Source: Przewalskia tangutica
Lineage: Eukaryota > Streptophyta > Magnoliopsida > Solanales > Solanaceae
NCBI GenBank assembly: GCA_029844215.1
Contig: CM056728.1
Coordinates: 7,962,001-8,026,000 of the forward strand
Reading direction: 5' to 3'
Length of the DNA stretch: 64,000 nucleotides
Numbering within the stretch: position 1 is the first letter of the stretch; each line of letters begins with the position of its first letter. Positions 34,401 to 46,795 of the stretch are shown in pieces. A model generated the notes under the pieces. The model worked only from the letters and a program-made list of their open reading frames with translations, made no database searches and was not told the origin of the DNA. The position numbers and the translations under genes were made by a program.

Positions 34401-37400
34401 AATGTCATTTGTTAACTATCCACCAATTTATGCACCACCTTCTTGAGCCTTTCGACCACATCGCCGGGAAATCTCCCAACAGAGCATATGCTCAATAAAC
34501 CATTTTCTAGGGATGAGGAACTCCCTGAGATTACTGCCCGATTGTTCAGTGACTGTATAGAAAGAGAGAGTGCCTCCCCTGACTGTCATCTACTTCTTGA
34601 CAGGTTCCGCATAGGAATAATTCACTTTAGGGATCAGAATGTCTCTTGTAACTGGATCATTTCTATTAATGAATCTTTTGATTTTGCTGTCAAATCCCTC
34701 CATTCTGCATATAAAGTGATTTGTGGCAGAGTGATGACTGGTCTTCTTTCTCCTTGTATTGCCACTATATTGACGACTCTCCATTATTATATTTCTGACC
34801 ACAGTAGTAGTTGGATAAATGATTTCTGATTTTCCATCTTCTAACATTGTTTCCACATGCTTCGGGAGCCAGGTGCAACAAACGGCATAACCATATTAAC
34901 AACTTCTTACTCAATGTTATTCTTCGAATTAAATTTCACATGCATTCAAGCATTCCTACCTGATACCACACCTCTGCTCTTATGGTTTTCTGTAACATCA
35001 AAAGATTTGTCTTGCACCATGAAATAAATTTTATTTTCCATTGGACCCTTAAACTAAGTTTTTAATCAATCACTAATGAGATGATTGAGAAAAAGCACAG
35101 CTTCTTCCCGGAAAGAGGATTGGAAGACAAAACAAGATTATTACCTCGAGAAATGTGTCAGGGAGCAGTTTTTGAACTTCCTTACTTTAGTAGCAATTCT
35201 ACTACTCTAGATTAAAATAACATAACCTAAAAATGTAGACCATCATGAATTTCCATCACATGGTCCTCGTAATACTGCTTCCTACTGGATCCACGCAACT
35301 TAAACAACAGAATACAATATAACAGAATCGACAACAACATACTCTACACCACTAGTATATTAATAATTATATTTCAAATTTATTCATATAACTTCATTTG
35401 ACCTCTAGAAAGTCCTACATATGTACCAAGAAAATCCCAATCATGTCGATCTATGATCTCATCTTGTTTAACAGAAGTACCAGCAGCTCAGTTATATGAT
35501 TTTTCCAGCAACAGCTAAACAAGACATCAAAGGAGAAAGATAGGCATAACAGAAACCAATATTAATAAATTGTACCTTCTGCAAGCGTAGAACGACAAAG
35601 GGCACAAAAGTCAAAGAGAAGTAAAGAGGAAACGTTTTCCGGAAAGTAGCGGCCGCTGCATTAGCATCATGAACTAAGCAAGACTTGGTCCCAGGGTGAA
35701 TTACAGAGCATGGGATAATAGAAGGAAATTCTTCCAACTTCATAGTAGTAGAACCCTTTGCTTTGGACAAATAGGCATGTAATGAAGCAACATCAACTGG
35801 AGAGCCTCTACAGCAATCCTTAACAGCTTTGTAGACTGGTGCTGCAACTGGCCCAGTCTTCTGAATGAAATCTCTATATGCTTTCGGAAGGCTCTCCGGA
35901 CGCATTATGAAGGAATACATAACCTGCAAAACATTTTTTGAAGAACAAAACTAGATTTGTAACTACCTCGTCCAGATGTAAAAGAGAACAAGTATCATCA
36001 GTATCGTATTAGAAGTTCAATCCCAATGCATATTTAAATTATTAAAAAAGGAAAAAGAAGAAAGAAAATAAGAAGTTCAATCTCCTAGGGTTTAAACTTG
36101 GATATTTAACCATTTATGATATCCGAAGCCACCCCTTCCAACCACCAATCTGCAGGTAAGTACAATGAATTTAAAACATGGCTGAAAAAATTTCTTAAAC
36201 ATTCGCCAAAAAGGTTAGCACCACGAAAACTACCTGGGCACATGCCAATGCAAAGAGTAAAGAATCTCCATGACTCCAGTGACTTCCCCAGAGATGAAAC
36301 CGGTTCTTGGATTTGGCAGAATTATACGCACACTGCCAATTGTAAAGTCATCAGAGTCAAGCCAGTAGAAAAACAGAAAAGGAAGACTTTAAGTAATAAC
36401 TAGTACTAGCAGCTTTTATCTTTATCCTTTGTTTTTTTTCCTCTTTTGTTTTTCTTTTGTTCGTTTTTTCTGTTCTGGCCCAGGGGTGTGGGGAAGGGGA
36501 AAAATAGCCAAGGCATGCATATACCTGTGATAACCTTGCCAGAAGATACAGGGCAAGAGTCCGCCGTCTGTTGGAATCATCTAATGCTAAAATAGACAGA
36601 CCTGCCACTGAACCTGCTAAAATTCTGCCCCACCAACCCCTTTAGTCAAGTCAAATATATCGGATAGGATATCAAGTATCAAAAGCTTCTCAAAGTAAAA
36701 CCAAGGACAAGTAAGTCAAAACTTTTAAGTTGAGAATTCAGCATTCTGTACTTACGCATTCAAGGGTGTCTCTTTTCTTCTCAGCTTTCTTAGCAAGCAT
36801 CTTAGAGCATGATAGGAACCAGTAAATCCCCCAAAGAGCAAACCAATTCGACATGCTTCCTCTCTTACAATTAGATCTTTTTCAGAGACAAGTTGCTGCA
36901 GAAACACAAGGATTCAGAAATGCGCAGAAAAAGAAAGAACCCTCGTATGTATTCATAGAGTAGACCAAGGATGGATGGACGGACGGACAGATGAACAGAC
37001 AGAAATCAGCATACATGTACTCTAAAATTGTAATATCCTCTTCCAGAAAATCTTCTTTTATATTCTTTTTTACTTCTTCAATCAGGATTTTGGGGATTGT
37101 GCATAGGGTCAAAGATCTGAATAACCTCCATTCAGCCATTATGCTACAGTTGAAATTGATAAATCATTTCACTGAACTTCCTGAGGTTTGCAACTCCAAG
37201 ATAACTTATCAAGAGGCTCGGAAAATACTAAGGAGAAACAAGTTCAAACCATTGAAAGGTCAGAAATCTGGGCTTTCCAGCCACTTCAACCTTCCCATCC
37301 TTACAGATTGCAGTAATTTAAGTATTTTTTAAAAATACACCCTGAATTAAGAAAAATCTGCAGCATGAAAGATTAGATTATCTTGCAATATGTTTTTTGC

Positions 37401-38880
37401 CTAAACAAACGTGGAGTGCAGCGCACAAAGTGTTGTCCATCAGCAAGTATATTTCACCACTAAAGAATAAATTAATTGACGTTGAGTTACAAGCAAAGCG
37501 AACAAACGGTGGTCAGAGGTAAAATTGGCAAGTTTGGAAGAAAACCCCCCATGGTCCGCGGTCTGCCATTACTGAAAGAGCAGACTTTTATTTTTATTTT
37601 TTAAAAAGGAGAGAGAGAGAGAGAGAGCAGACTTTAGATTGATAACCATTCCATCAATATATCAATCAATCAACTAAGGATCAATACGAAAATATTGAGG
37701 AACTGATAACCATTCAATCTATTCAGAATCGGAATCAATATTTTTCAATTGAGGAAATCTAAAAGAACCATATAAAACGCAAAGCTAACTAGGACATGGA
37801 TGCTTATTGGCCAAAATGCCCCTTATCTTGCAATTACAAGAATGCTGCTATGAACTATATCATGTATAACATCTTTCGCAAAATCATTTCATCCAAGTTT
37901 CATCAAAACTTGACCAATTTCAAAAATAAAATACAAATCTTAAAACCGGTTCCTGATCTTGCAACCATACTTCTATAGGACTATATTTCTAATAACAAAG
38001 TTCATTCTAGATAGGGGCAAGGTATGCGTATTCTAGATAGGAACTAAAATAAGGTGTAACAGAATCACCAGAACAATAAGTAAATAGAATCAAGTACAAG
38101 CTATAATACAAAGGCAAGCCTTCAACAAAAGCACGAAACCGCAAAAACTAAAGGAGTATTGTCAGTTCAAAAGATTTTATTCTATTGTAATACATTGTCT
38201 AACAGCTTGTTTGGATGGTTGTTAGTTTAAATACAATGTTTATTTTCATTATTACTTTAATTTTATTATATCATATTGTTACGTAATGGCGAAAAGTCTC
38301 ATGTAACTACCGATTTGGTGTTATCACGTAGTTACCTTATTTTTTTCTTCTCATTTGTTTATCAGCTAATAATCCTATTTTATCTTTTGCCCTACCTTTT
38401 TATCATACAATACATTATGAAACAATATGTAACCGACGACAAGAACATTTCTAAATGTAACACTGTTGAGATCAGTCTAAAGGCGAAAAGAAGGTAAAAC
38501 TAAAAAAAATGATAAATCAAATCAATAATAAAGTCAAGTAGATAAGTAAATATAGGAACCTTGAGATCAAGTAGAGAGGAATAGGACTGGCGACGAGCGA
38601 GTTTAAAAGCGCGGAGGAGAATTCCGATGCCAACGCGCACACCGTAAGAGAGAAGAAAACTCTGGCAAACATTACCAATTGCATTGGCAACACATGATTC
38701 ATCGGCATGATCACAAGGCGGATAGAGACTCCGAGCACGACGTTGACGGCGCTGAAGCTCTTCAATTGCCTCTCTTAAACGCTCCTCCGCCTCACGAAGA
38801 CGGCGTTCGGCGGAGACGCCGCTGTCAGTGGAAGCATCGTTAGGTAAAAGCGGCGGCGAAGAAGAGGACAGAGGATGCAT
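31449..38880 (-). CDS. TMEM135-like (Tim17/22/23-related) membrane protein
   Basis: Eight exons join in one open frame of 523 codons: 38560-38880, 36756-36895, 36525-36624, 36234-36332, 35576-35923, 32289-32381, 31976-32182, 31449-31712. All splice ends are GT/AG and phases agree. The N-terminus has an Arg/Glu-rich helix (ERRLREAEERLREAIEEL), then Cys-rich segments (DESCVANAIGNVC, DCCRGSP, PCSVIHPGTKSC), hydrophobic stretches typical of membrane spans (LYFSLTFVPFVVLRL, LVYWVAGAVSGLSVLL) and near the C-terminus FCACMGGIMYYLEHEP. These match the plant relatives of animal TMEM135, a peroxisomal/mitochondrial membrane protein; some plant databases file them under Tim17/22/23. The biochemical role in plants is not established. 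Intron 1 is 1.66 kb; intron 5 holds a LINE. The start is the first ATG of a good Met frame. I am confident of the gene model, less so of the name. Confidence 0.88.
32440..34560 (-). mobile_element. decayed LINE (L1-type) inside intron 5 of the TMEM135-like gene
   Basis: Read on the minus strand it gives LINE reverse-transcriptase pieces in order: VVERLKKVVHKLVDS, a degraded AFxxGRQ-like motif (AFIGGIKQWM equivalent near 34400), SPFLFINVMEELDRM, the catalytic LLYADDTLIFCDENMEQLR (near 34040), then PAKVEKTPRRNFNW, KNEGGLCIRNLG and the C-terminal zf-RVT-type region. Stops and shifts are frequent. It shares the gene's orientation. The 5' limit is unclear (possibly up to 34860), and the poly-A end was not identified. 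Confidence 0.82.
37609..37627 (+). repeat. GA microsatellite in intron 1
   Basis: An uninterrupted run of about nine GA units on the plus strand, within the first intron of the TMEM135-like gene. Confidence 0.95.
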
Positions 38881-38960
38881 TTTGGTGAATCTGAGAGAAA
38901 ATGACAGATTTGATTTCCGGTATTTTTTTGAAAGATGTGCACTGTTTCAACAAGTTTATA

Positions 38961-38967
38961 CTTTATA
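38961..38967 (-). promoter_or_regulatory. candidate TATA box of the TMEM135-like gene
   Basis: The minus strand reads ATGTATAAAGTATAAAC about 80-90 bases upstream of the start codon at 38880. Spacing suits a plant promoter with a short 5' leader, but the surrounding DNA is AT-rich, so chance is possible. Confidence 0.3.
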
Positions 38968-40289
38968 CATGATATAATAAATCAAATTATTTAATTGTTT
39001 TTATCCCATTTCGACGTTTTGGGTATTGAATTTTTAAGAAAAATGATAACAATCTTTTATATATGGTTTTTGCGAGAGACATATTTAATTGTTTTTTGCC
39101 AAATTATCGTGCTAAATCTGGTAACATTACAATTGCGTTGTTGAATCGAGTGATACACTTTGTTTTAAAATAACATTGCCCGTATAAATCATTTTACGTA
39201 AATGGATAACTGCATCCCAAGATAAAACAGCAACTAACAAATGAGCAAAGAAAACTCAAATGTTTACTAAAATAAAAACCTTGAGTGTTTGAAAGAGTGT
39301 TTAGAGAAGAAGAAGATTAGACAATCGGAGTGTAAGTGTGAACTTCAAGTTCAAGTGTTGAACAATTGAGTCAAATGACTCAATTCATAGTAGTGTAAGA
39401 AAGTCTCTTCAAGTGCCCATGTAATGACCATTTAAGTACCACTTAATGCTCACTTAATCCACCAACTAACGCAGCCAAATAATGGTTGAGTTATAGAGGA
39501 AAACCTGACATTTCAATGCTCCAAAACGTCCCCATTATCAACCAAACGTTTGGACTTCCGTCGCACAGACACTGTCAGAGTTGCGTCGTGGCTCCAGTAG
39601 GCCAAAAGACCAATTAGCGTGGTGGATCATACCTTGTGGAAATGCGGCGCCGAGGCGCCGCGACCCCTGGTGGTGGTGGCGCCCCGGCTCCGCGGTGGCG
39701 TCGCAACCCTTTTTTTGACCCGTTTCAATCTTACACTTCTTACATTTCTTCCTTCATTTAGGAACACTCGTCATTTAATCAACGACCATCCATCATTTTA
39801 TGTCTCAAACATTTACTTATGTACTAATATCTCTTTAAATAATAAAATTTATGATATTTGGCACTATAAGTGCACATGTGTGAAAATTTATTCCACATTA
39901 ATAAATTTCCAACAAAAGTATCAAAAGGATAAAACAACCGTTTTTTTTTTTTGTAGAAATAAATGAAAGTCAATCATTCAAAGGTATAATTGTACACTTA
40001 TTAGAGAACCAAGCAAAAGTTTCATCTTTATTTACTAAATATGTCTCTTGTTATTATAGCAATTAGCAGGGGTGATGGGAGTGGAAAATGACTATTTGTT
40101 CAACTTGTGATGAAAATTTCATGCAATGATAGTTCTAATATAAATTCAAAGGGATTAAATAAATTCCTTACTATTTTACACATGTATTGTCACCACATCC
40201 ATGTAACTGTAGAATAGAAAGAATGCTAAATTCTACTTCCATGGTTATAATCCCTAACAATTTACATCATCGGCCAGTAGGCAGTTGCA
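38968..40289. other. intergenic, divergent spacer
   Basis: No gene recognised. A GC-rich island at 39640-39710 carries the palindrome GCGGCGCCGAGGCGCCGC and a GGTGGTGGTGGC run, out of keeping with the AT-rich surroundings. The plus frame at 39619-39966 has no family features. Confidence 0.45.
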
Positions 40290-40498
40290 TTATAAGACAT
40301 TGTATTCTCCAAGTTTTTCCAAAAAGGTTTCACCAATAGGCGATCCTTCTTTAACAAATATACTTCCATGAAGTGCTTTCTCCTATTGGGAAATAGGCCT
40401 TAACAGTTTCCCTGCCTTTGTCTAGCACAGGTACCACAAGTATCTCTGTGCCAACTAGGAATTGCTCGTACGTTAAGCTATGTACATGTTCATCTTCT

Positions 40499-40702
40499 TT
40501 TTTATTTTTTTTTATTTTTTTTTACTAGGAACCCGCAACCGCTACTCGTGCCCACAGTGACGCAATAGCCTGCAAACCACGTCAGCCGATTAACCACACT
40601 TGGCAAGCCATGTGTGACAAGCTCAACCAAGAAGATTTATGCAAGGGATCGAACTAAATGGCATGCGGTCGTATTCTTCTTCTACAGCTTGGCAGAAGAA
40701 GG
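40499..40702 (-). mobile_element. tRNA-derived SINE inserted in a GH31 exon
   Basis: Flanked by a perfect 12-bp duplication, TGTTCATCTTCT (40487-40498 and 40703-40714). On the minus strand it has a box-B-like TTAGTTCGATCCC, the body phrase CACATGGCTTGCCAAGTGTGG and a T-rich plus-strand/A-rich minus-strand end near 40500-40522. It matches the SINE at 49279-49490. It splits the codons for PEDEHVHSL of the glucosidase pseudogene. Confidence 0.9.
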
Positions 40703-41064
40703 TGTTCATCTTCTGGATAGTGAAGGAAGAGATGTCGACAAATTAGTAGCCCTTTCTGAGAGGCTTCCTGAGTAATCCAAAAAAAGTACTGACTCTTAGA
40801 TCTTTTGGTTTAAACATTCCAATTTGAAAAACCAATTGGAGATATTGTATGTTTACCTTAACTAGGTGAATCCTGTAAAAATTCCATGCTTTGTAGACCT
40901 TTGTAAGACGTGCGAAATGTGACAGAATTCTATTATTAGAGTAGAACTGGCTGTTGCAAGATGGCTTGTTACCCTGAATGATTTTTCAGAAATGGCAAAA
41001 CGTGTCTAATCTTTCAGCAGGAGAGTGAAAAGAAAAAAGAACAGGGAAATATGAGTCCAGGAGA

Positions 41065-41213
41065 CACTACTAAAAAAAAATAGGAATTAGCGACGGACAA
41101 ATTCGTAGCTAAACAACAAAATTCGTCGCAATGTATTAACGTCGAATTATCAAAAAAATAATGTTAGCGACGGATTAACAACGAACTTTATAGCAAATTC
41201 CAGTTTTTTTTGT
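41065..41213. mobile_element. CACTA-like MITE in a GH31 intron
   Basis: Begins CACTACTAAAAAAAAATAGG, followed by repeated GCGACGGA and ATTCGT(A/C)GC phrases on both strands, as in non-autonomous CACTA elements. The right end (TTTTTTTTGTA) is imperfect and no clear 3-bp duplication is seen. It lies just after the splice donor of the exon ending THE. Confidence 0.55.
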
Positions 41214-41725
41214 ACGGATGTCCTGAAACTTACTTCATGTGTTCAGAACACGGTGGTGAAGGCAGCCAATTCTATCAATTGCAAGAGAAGCTCTTCACTT
41301 CGTCGATACTTAAAAAATGGTAAGTTTACTGCACAGTAGCCTCCAATATCACTGTGATTAAGAGCGTATCCTGAAAGTCCTCCGCTAAGCAAGCCAACCA
41401 CTGCACTCTTGATACCATCATTTTTTTTGCCAACTCACCATTTGGTCTCTCTCCCAAAATAACATTGCCCATTTAGGAGTATCCCTGTAACCAGCACTCA
41501 TGAAGAAAACCAAACTCTCGTCTGGATCTTCTTCCTCTTTACCTACACGTGTGCTTTTCCATTCGTCCACGAATTCCCTGTTGATTTTTGCCCATAATTC
41601 AGGATATCTATTATGTGCTGCAAATGGATCTTCACTTGGATAATTAAATGGATTATATATCAAATCAATATTAGTACTTTCGTGGTGAAAGAATTAATCT
41701 CTTAATTATTCTTATTAATGAAAGA

Positions 41726-41800
41726 CATATATACAAGTTACAAGGAAGATTCTCTTCCTATTCTACCTAGGAAGAGGATCTTCCTTGTAACTTGTATATA
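41726..41800. repeat. fold-back LTR hairpin at the 3' end of element C
   Basis: The left arm (about 41726-41757) reads GACATATATACAAGTTACAA then GGAAGATTCTCTT. The right arm (about 41766-41800) is its reverse complement, apart from an extra TA and a T/C change. The loop is CCTATTCTACCTAGG. Both arms are LTR sequence as found at 44395-44440, so LTR sequence lies here in both orientations. Confidence 0.9.
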
Positions 41801-41824
41801 TATGTCGCCAAAAAATCATAAGAA

Positions 41825-43179
41825 CTATGCAGATTTTTCTACTTTATAAAAGGAAAATTGGGATTCATCAAAGAGAACATGACGACTAATGATGATTCGT
41901 TTAGAGGACAAATCAAAACATTTATAACCACGGTGATTTGACGGAAAACCCAAAAATACACAAGGAGTAGACCGTGCCTGAAGTTTATTGATTGTAGTGG
42001 ATGAAAACAGTGGATAACATAAGCATCCGAAGACCCTAAGATGAGTGTATGACGGAGTCTTATTGTATAACACATTTAGAGGGGATGAATATGTCAAACC
42101 TTTAGAGGGAAGAATATTTAGTAGATTGGTAGTCATTTGTAGTGCATGATGCCAAAATAATGAAGGAACGGAAGAATGAACCAATAAAGTGTGGACAATA
42201 TTATTCATGGTACGAATTTTTCGCTCAGCTTTCCCATTTTATGAAGACGTATGAGGACAAGAAAAACGAAAATTTATCCCATTTTGAGCACATAACTCCC
42301 TAAATTCCCCATTATCATATTCTTTATCATTATAACATTGAATGTTTTTTATTTTTCATTCGAATTGCGTTCTTATGAAAGGTCAAAATTTTATGAAGAT
42401 GGAAAAAACTTGAGATTTTTTCGCAATTGGAAATGTCCATAAATATTTAGAATAGTCATCTAAGAATAAAACATAATAACGATGACCCATGGAACTGAGA
42501 ACCGGGGATGTCCACAAATCACTATGAATAATTTCAAATGACATTGAAGTATTAGAATTTGAAGCTACAAATTGTAATTTAATACTTTTTCTCAAAGCAC
42601 AGGATTGACAAAGTGGAGTAGTACGCGTACCCTTACAAGAAATAAACTTATGTCTATCTAAAGAAGATAAAATAGACGACCCCGGATGACCTAGACGAGC
42701 ATGCCACAAGGAAGGAGCAAGTGCTGCAAAAGTGGATGACATAGTTTGACGCGAGATGCTGAGACTTGATGTGATTGGATAAAGGTCCCCCTACTGTCAC
42801 ACCTCATGAGATGACTCTCCGTCTTGAAATCCCACAGAAAACCCAAATGGATCAAAATTAATAGAAACTCAATTATCAGTGGTGAATTTACGGCAGACAC
42901 CAAATTTTTAATCAATTTTGGGGCATGAAGGGTATGTTTTAGGACAAGTGGTGGATGAGGAGGGGACAAAGTTTTATGACCATAACTCTTAATTGGAATA
43001 GAATTGCCATTATCGATAGTTATACCACGATTAGTGCTCAAATTGGAATAAGACGAGAGAGTACCTTGATCGGATGTTATGTGGGTAGTGGCGCCGGTGT
43101 CCATGTACCAATTTGGGTCTGGTTGAGTCAAGTCAAGCGTGTGCATCGCTGCTTCAATGTCGGTCTGAATGTAGCCCAC
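41825..43179 (-). pseudogene. copia element C protease-integrase remnant
   Basis: Protease motif WYMDTGATTHITSDQGTL near 43070-43125, GAG-pre-integrase with SLWHARLGHPGSSIL (42690-42740), integrase core (SDLWTSPVLSSMGHRYYVLF), a frame change near 42383, and the C-terminal integrase part (41825-42208, NNIVHTLLVHSSVPSLFWHH, LRVFGCLCYPL, YKCFDLSSKRII). It closely resembles element A's pol but lacks everything after the integrase. Confidence 0.85.
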
Positions 43180-43338
43180 TGCGTGGCGGGCCTGATGGGG
43201 GCGAGGCCCAAGTATACCGTACTATTGTTGTTGCCCAAACGCTGGTCAGAAACCTGGATTCTGACCTGGGAACTGGGTCGTGGCGCTTGCACCTGCTGGT
43301 AAGGAGGCGTCGCGGCGCTGTAACCTAGAACCGCGGCT

Positions 43339-44200
43339 CTAGGAGTCGCTGGGACCATGCCGCCTGTCGGGGCCTGTTGTTCGAGGATTCTTTGCTTCTT
43401 GACGGTTGCCCCCGTTGTTGCCGCCACGATTCTTGCCATTATTCTTCCGATTTTGGCCTTTCTTACCACCCCCGTTGTTGTGATTTTGGGTCACGTTGGC
43501 TGGATTGAAATGAGAAAAATTGGAAGCAATCATCATGCCGACAGGACTGGCCCCAATCACCACTTTTTTAGCCAATCCGGCTTCTTCCAAAGTAAGCATA
43601 GAATGGGCTTGATAAAATCCTGGCAGGGGTTACTCTGATGAATAACTGAAGCAACACCGCTATAGGTCTCTAACAGGCCTGCAACCATCTGAAGAACTAG
43701 ACGACTATTAGAGATAGGAGAACCCACGTTACTGAGTTGGTCTGCCAAGTCCTTGAGGCGTTTGCAATAAGAAGAAACGTTTTGAAAATTCACCATAGCC
43801 ACCCGTGAAAATTCCTGCTCAAGGATAACAATCCGAGAATGACTGTTATCTTGGAAGATATCTCGCAATCGATCCCACGCCCCATAGTTGTGGAGTTGGG
43901 TTCCATAATCGTCTGCAAAAGGTCCAAGGAAATAGTGGCATAAATCCACTGAAGAACCTTGGAATCAGCGTGTCCCGTAGTGCATTCTGCTTCTTTAGTG
44001 AACACAGTAGATGTAGACGACTTATCACCCTCCTTTGAAGGAGTAGGAGGGATGATGTGGTGAAGAACTTTGTATGTTTTAACATGAATCTTGAATAACT
44101 CCGCTCACGTCCCATATTGGACATTTTCAAGAACAATAGGGATGACGCTCTTGATGTTAGAAACTGAGAGGGCAGGATGAAAATTGTTCTTATCAGCCAT
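43339..44200 (-). pseudogene. copia element C gag remnant
   Basis: ATG at 44200 (MADKNNFHPALSVSNIKS), then a stop in the AELFKIH segment, VLQWIYATISLDLLQTIMEP, VSSYCKRLKDLADQLSNVGS and LTLEEAGLAKKVVIGAS with a Gly/Asn tail (NNGKNRGGNNGG). At least two frame changes. Collinear with gag A. Confidence 0.83.
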
Positions 44201-44358
44201 AGGGAATAGAACAACAAGATTCGGATAAGGGAATTTGGGAGAGAGAAAATTTGGGAAGAAGAAGAACTCGGTGGTGGAAATCTGAGGTAGGGAGCACGGT
44301 TTTCAAGAAAAATTGTGAGAAGCGGAAGCAAGGAAAAGAACCTAGACTCTTGATACTA

Positions 44359-44630
44359 TGAAAGAATTAATCCCTTGATTATTCTTATTAATGAAAGACA
44401 TATATATACAAGTTACAAGGAAGATCCTCTTCCTATTCTACCTAGGAATCCCTATTCTATAAGAATACTAACTTTACAATTATGGTAATATTACACTACT
44501 AATTAAGGTACAAACCTAATTCTAATATTCACCAAATATACAAAGGAAAGGGAAAGAGTCCCACATGGGAGACTCTTGGTTGGGCTGCCGAGAGTTGGGC
44601 TGCTCGGCTGGCCCATTATACACTTTAACA
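44359..44630 (-). repeat. 5' LTR of copia element C
   Basis: 272 bp with TG/CA ends on the minus strand (TGTTAAAGTG...ATTCTTTCA). It shares block order with the LTR of element A at 7196-7418 and contains the segment duplicated in the hairpin at 41726-41800. Confidence 0.8.
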
Positions 44631-46795
44631 CTTGGACACAAATGTTGGAGAAGTAAAGGAAGTTGCACAACTAATCTAGTTGGTGGGCGGACCTGAATAC
44701 AAGCAGGCATCGACAGGAAGGCCTTCGCCAAAATCTGCCATCCATCCTCTTACTCCATCATCTACCATTTCTTGGAGAATCTGCTTGAACCAATTTGCAG
44801 TACATGGATGTGTCAAATCCAGCATCTCTACGTTGAATGTTGTATTGGGAACCATATACGGTTTCCCATTCTTGTCTTTTACTAAGATATCCAGCTTCTT
44901 TGCCTCCTCAAAATGGTGTCTCCTTATGTTTGGCTTTTTATCCATCTGCAGTTTTTGAACCAAAACTTGTCAAGGTTTTCTAGTAGCCAGTTCCACTCAA
45001 TAAATGATAAGTTATGATAAATACCGGAGCCAGATAAGGACTACAATATGTCATCACATTGATATGTTGCATATTTAAGATCTTGAATTAGTTGTTTCCA
45101 TCCTGCATATAGTGTTTCATCTGCTTTCCAATTCCACCAAAGTCGTGATCCAATGACTGTCTCTCTTTGCCCTACCCAATCCTGATCAAAGAGTATATGC
45201 AAAAGTATGTTACATACTTAGATAAATCATCTATTTTTTCAATCAATTTGAGTATTCTTTTGGTGTACCTGCAACCAGAATGTTGATACTGGGACGTCAT
45301 ATCTTTGCATTTCATTCCAAATACCGCGGACTGTGTCTGTGCCACCTTGCATTCCTACAACTGCACCAGAAATAATCCACTCTGGAAGAAGTGGGGGCCT
45401 ACCAGTGCTTCCTATGAAACATTCATGGTGAGTTCTCGTGCAGTATCCGACCTTCAAATGAGTCACCATGTAACTGCAACAACATTTTAAAGAGCACAAA
45501 AAAATGAGCTCAAACATTAGATTTTAAAAAAATCTACATTTGAACAGAGTTCCTACATTCTTTCTTTCATATTATCCGCTTTAACACAACATGTAGTTGG
45601 ATTATTTCTTTTGGGCTTAATACAAGTTTTGTGCTGCAGATAATTCACAGTGTTGTATTGATTGGCCTAGTTAACATTGTCTGAAAATGCGCCACCAAGT
45701 ATAAGAATTCGAAAAGTAGGAAATGAAGAATTGTGAAAAGTCACTTGTATCTGAATTCTATCATCTTTTGTTAGATCAAACACCGAATAGTCGTAACCCT
45801 CCAAGTAGATTGACCTCATCTTTGAGGTCATGTAGAATGGTGAAGGAGCATAAGTTGTGCTCCCGTCGCCGCCTGCCCTACACGACACAATGGTGCAGTG
45901 TTAGCGACAGGTTCCGTTGAACCAGTAATTTTGGCTCAAATCCTGTATTTATATTAAGAATGATAAGTTTAATGTAGTGTCAATGGGAAAAAATGAAAAT
46001 AAAAAGTACCTGTAGCTAACTAAATTGGCTGCAAAAGTAATAGGTTGATCACCTCTACCAATCCCTTGTTGTTGAACAAAAATGAGAACCCTCTTTCCTT
46101 TGAAGTTCATATGAGAAAATTGCTCCCCGAAACCAAAGATTTTCTCGTTTCTTTCACTTGAATATGTTATACAAATCCTATTATAACCATTAACAACTGC
46201 AGTACTTTTCATCACTATGTTATCCTGATCACCTGATGAAACAGTGACAGATTTTTTTCTTGATAGTAATCCACCAAACCAACCACCTCAACGTCTCTGA
46301 ATTCGACCAAATTTTAGCGAGAAGTTCTGTAAGTTCTTGGAGAAATTCTTTGTGGAAGTTCTAAGTCTAGTTTCCCAATTCTCACTTGGAAACCAACTTG
46401 ATTACATTCTTTCTGATCAAAGAGAAGTCAATATCTTGCACAAGTAGAAGTTTCTTTCTCTTTTCTTCTTGAAAATCTAACCTTTTTCTTTCGTTTATCG
46501 ACACCAAAAACTTTCCTGTGATCATTAAAACAGGAAACATGGGATTCTTGAATGAAGGGAAAACATGATCCTTATGATCATATTCGTTTATGATCTTTAT
46601 GTCTTCAATGGTTTGATGATTAGATACGGAATGAATAAGTTTATCTTTGATTAGGAATGAACCTCTACTTTCTTCCACTTCAGTTTCAGCAATGGCTGCA
46701 GAAATGAAAGGTTCACCAGACACCAGGTATGGTGGACCATAAAGGCCTTGTAGGATCAGACTTGTGAGAGATTGAAACAAATCCTTTTCCATGAT

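Larger units (their letters stand above)
41696..44630 (-). mobile_element. Ty1-copia element C inserted in the GH31 gene
   Basis: The minus strand starts TGTTAAAGTGTATAATGG at 44630; the LTR runs to 44359; then a primer site with one change (TAGTATCAAGAG), gag, protease and integrase. Reverse transcriptase and RNase H are absent: the integrase is joined near 41825 to a fold-back LTR piece and the 3' half of an LTR ending TTCTTTCA at 41696. Flanks CGTGG (41691-41695) and CTTGG (44631-44635) differ in one base and are the likely 5-bp target duplication. Confidence 0.88.

Noticed and set aside
34590..34856. Minus frame of 88 codons upstream of the LINE
   Set aside because: No LINE motif or other domain recognised; may be LINE 5' sequence or chance.
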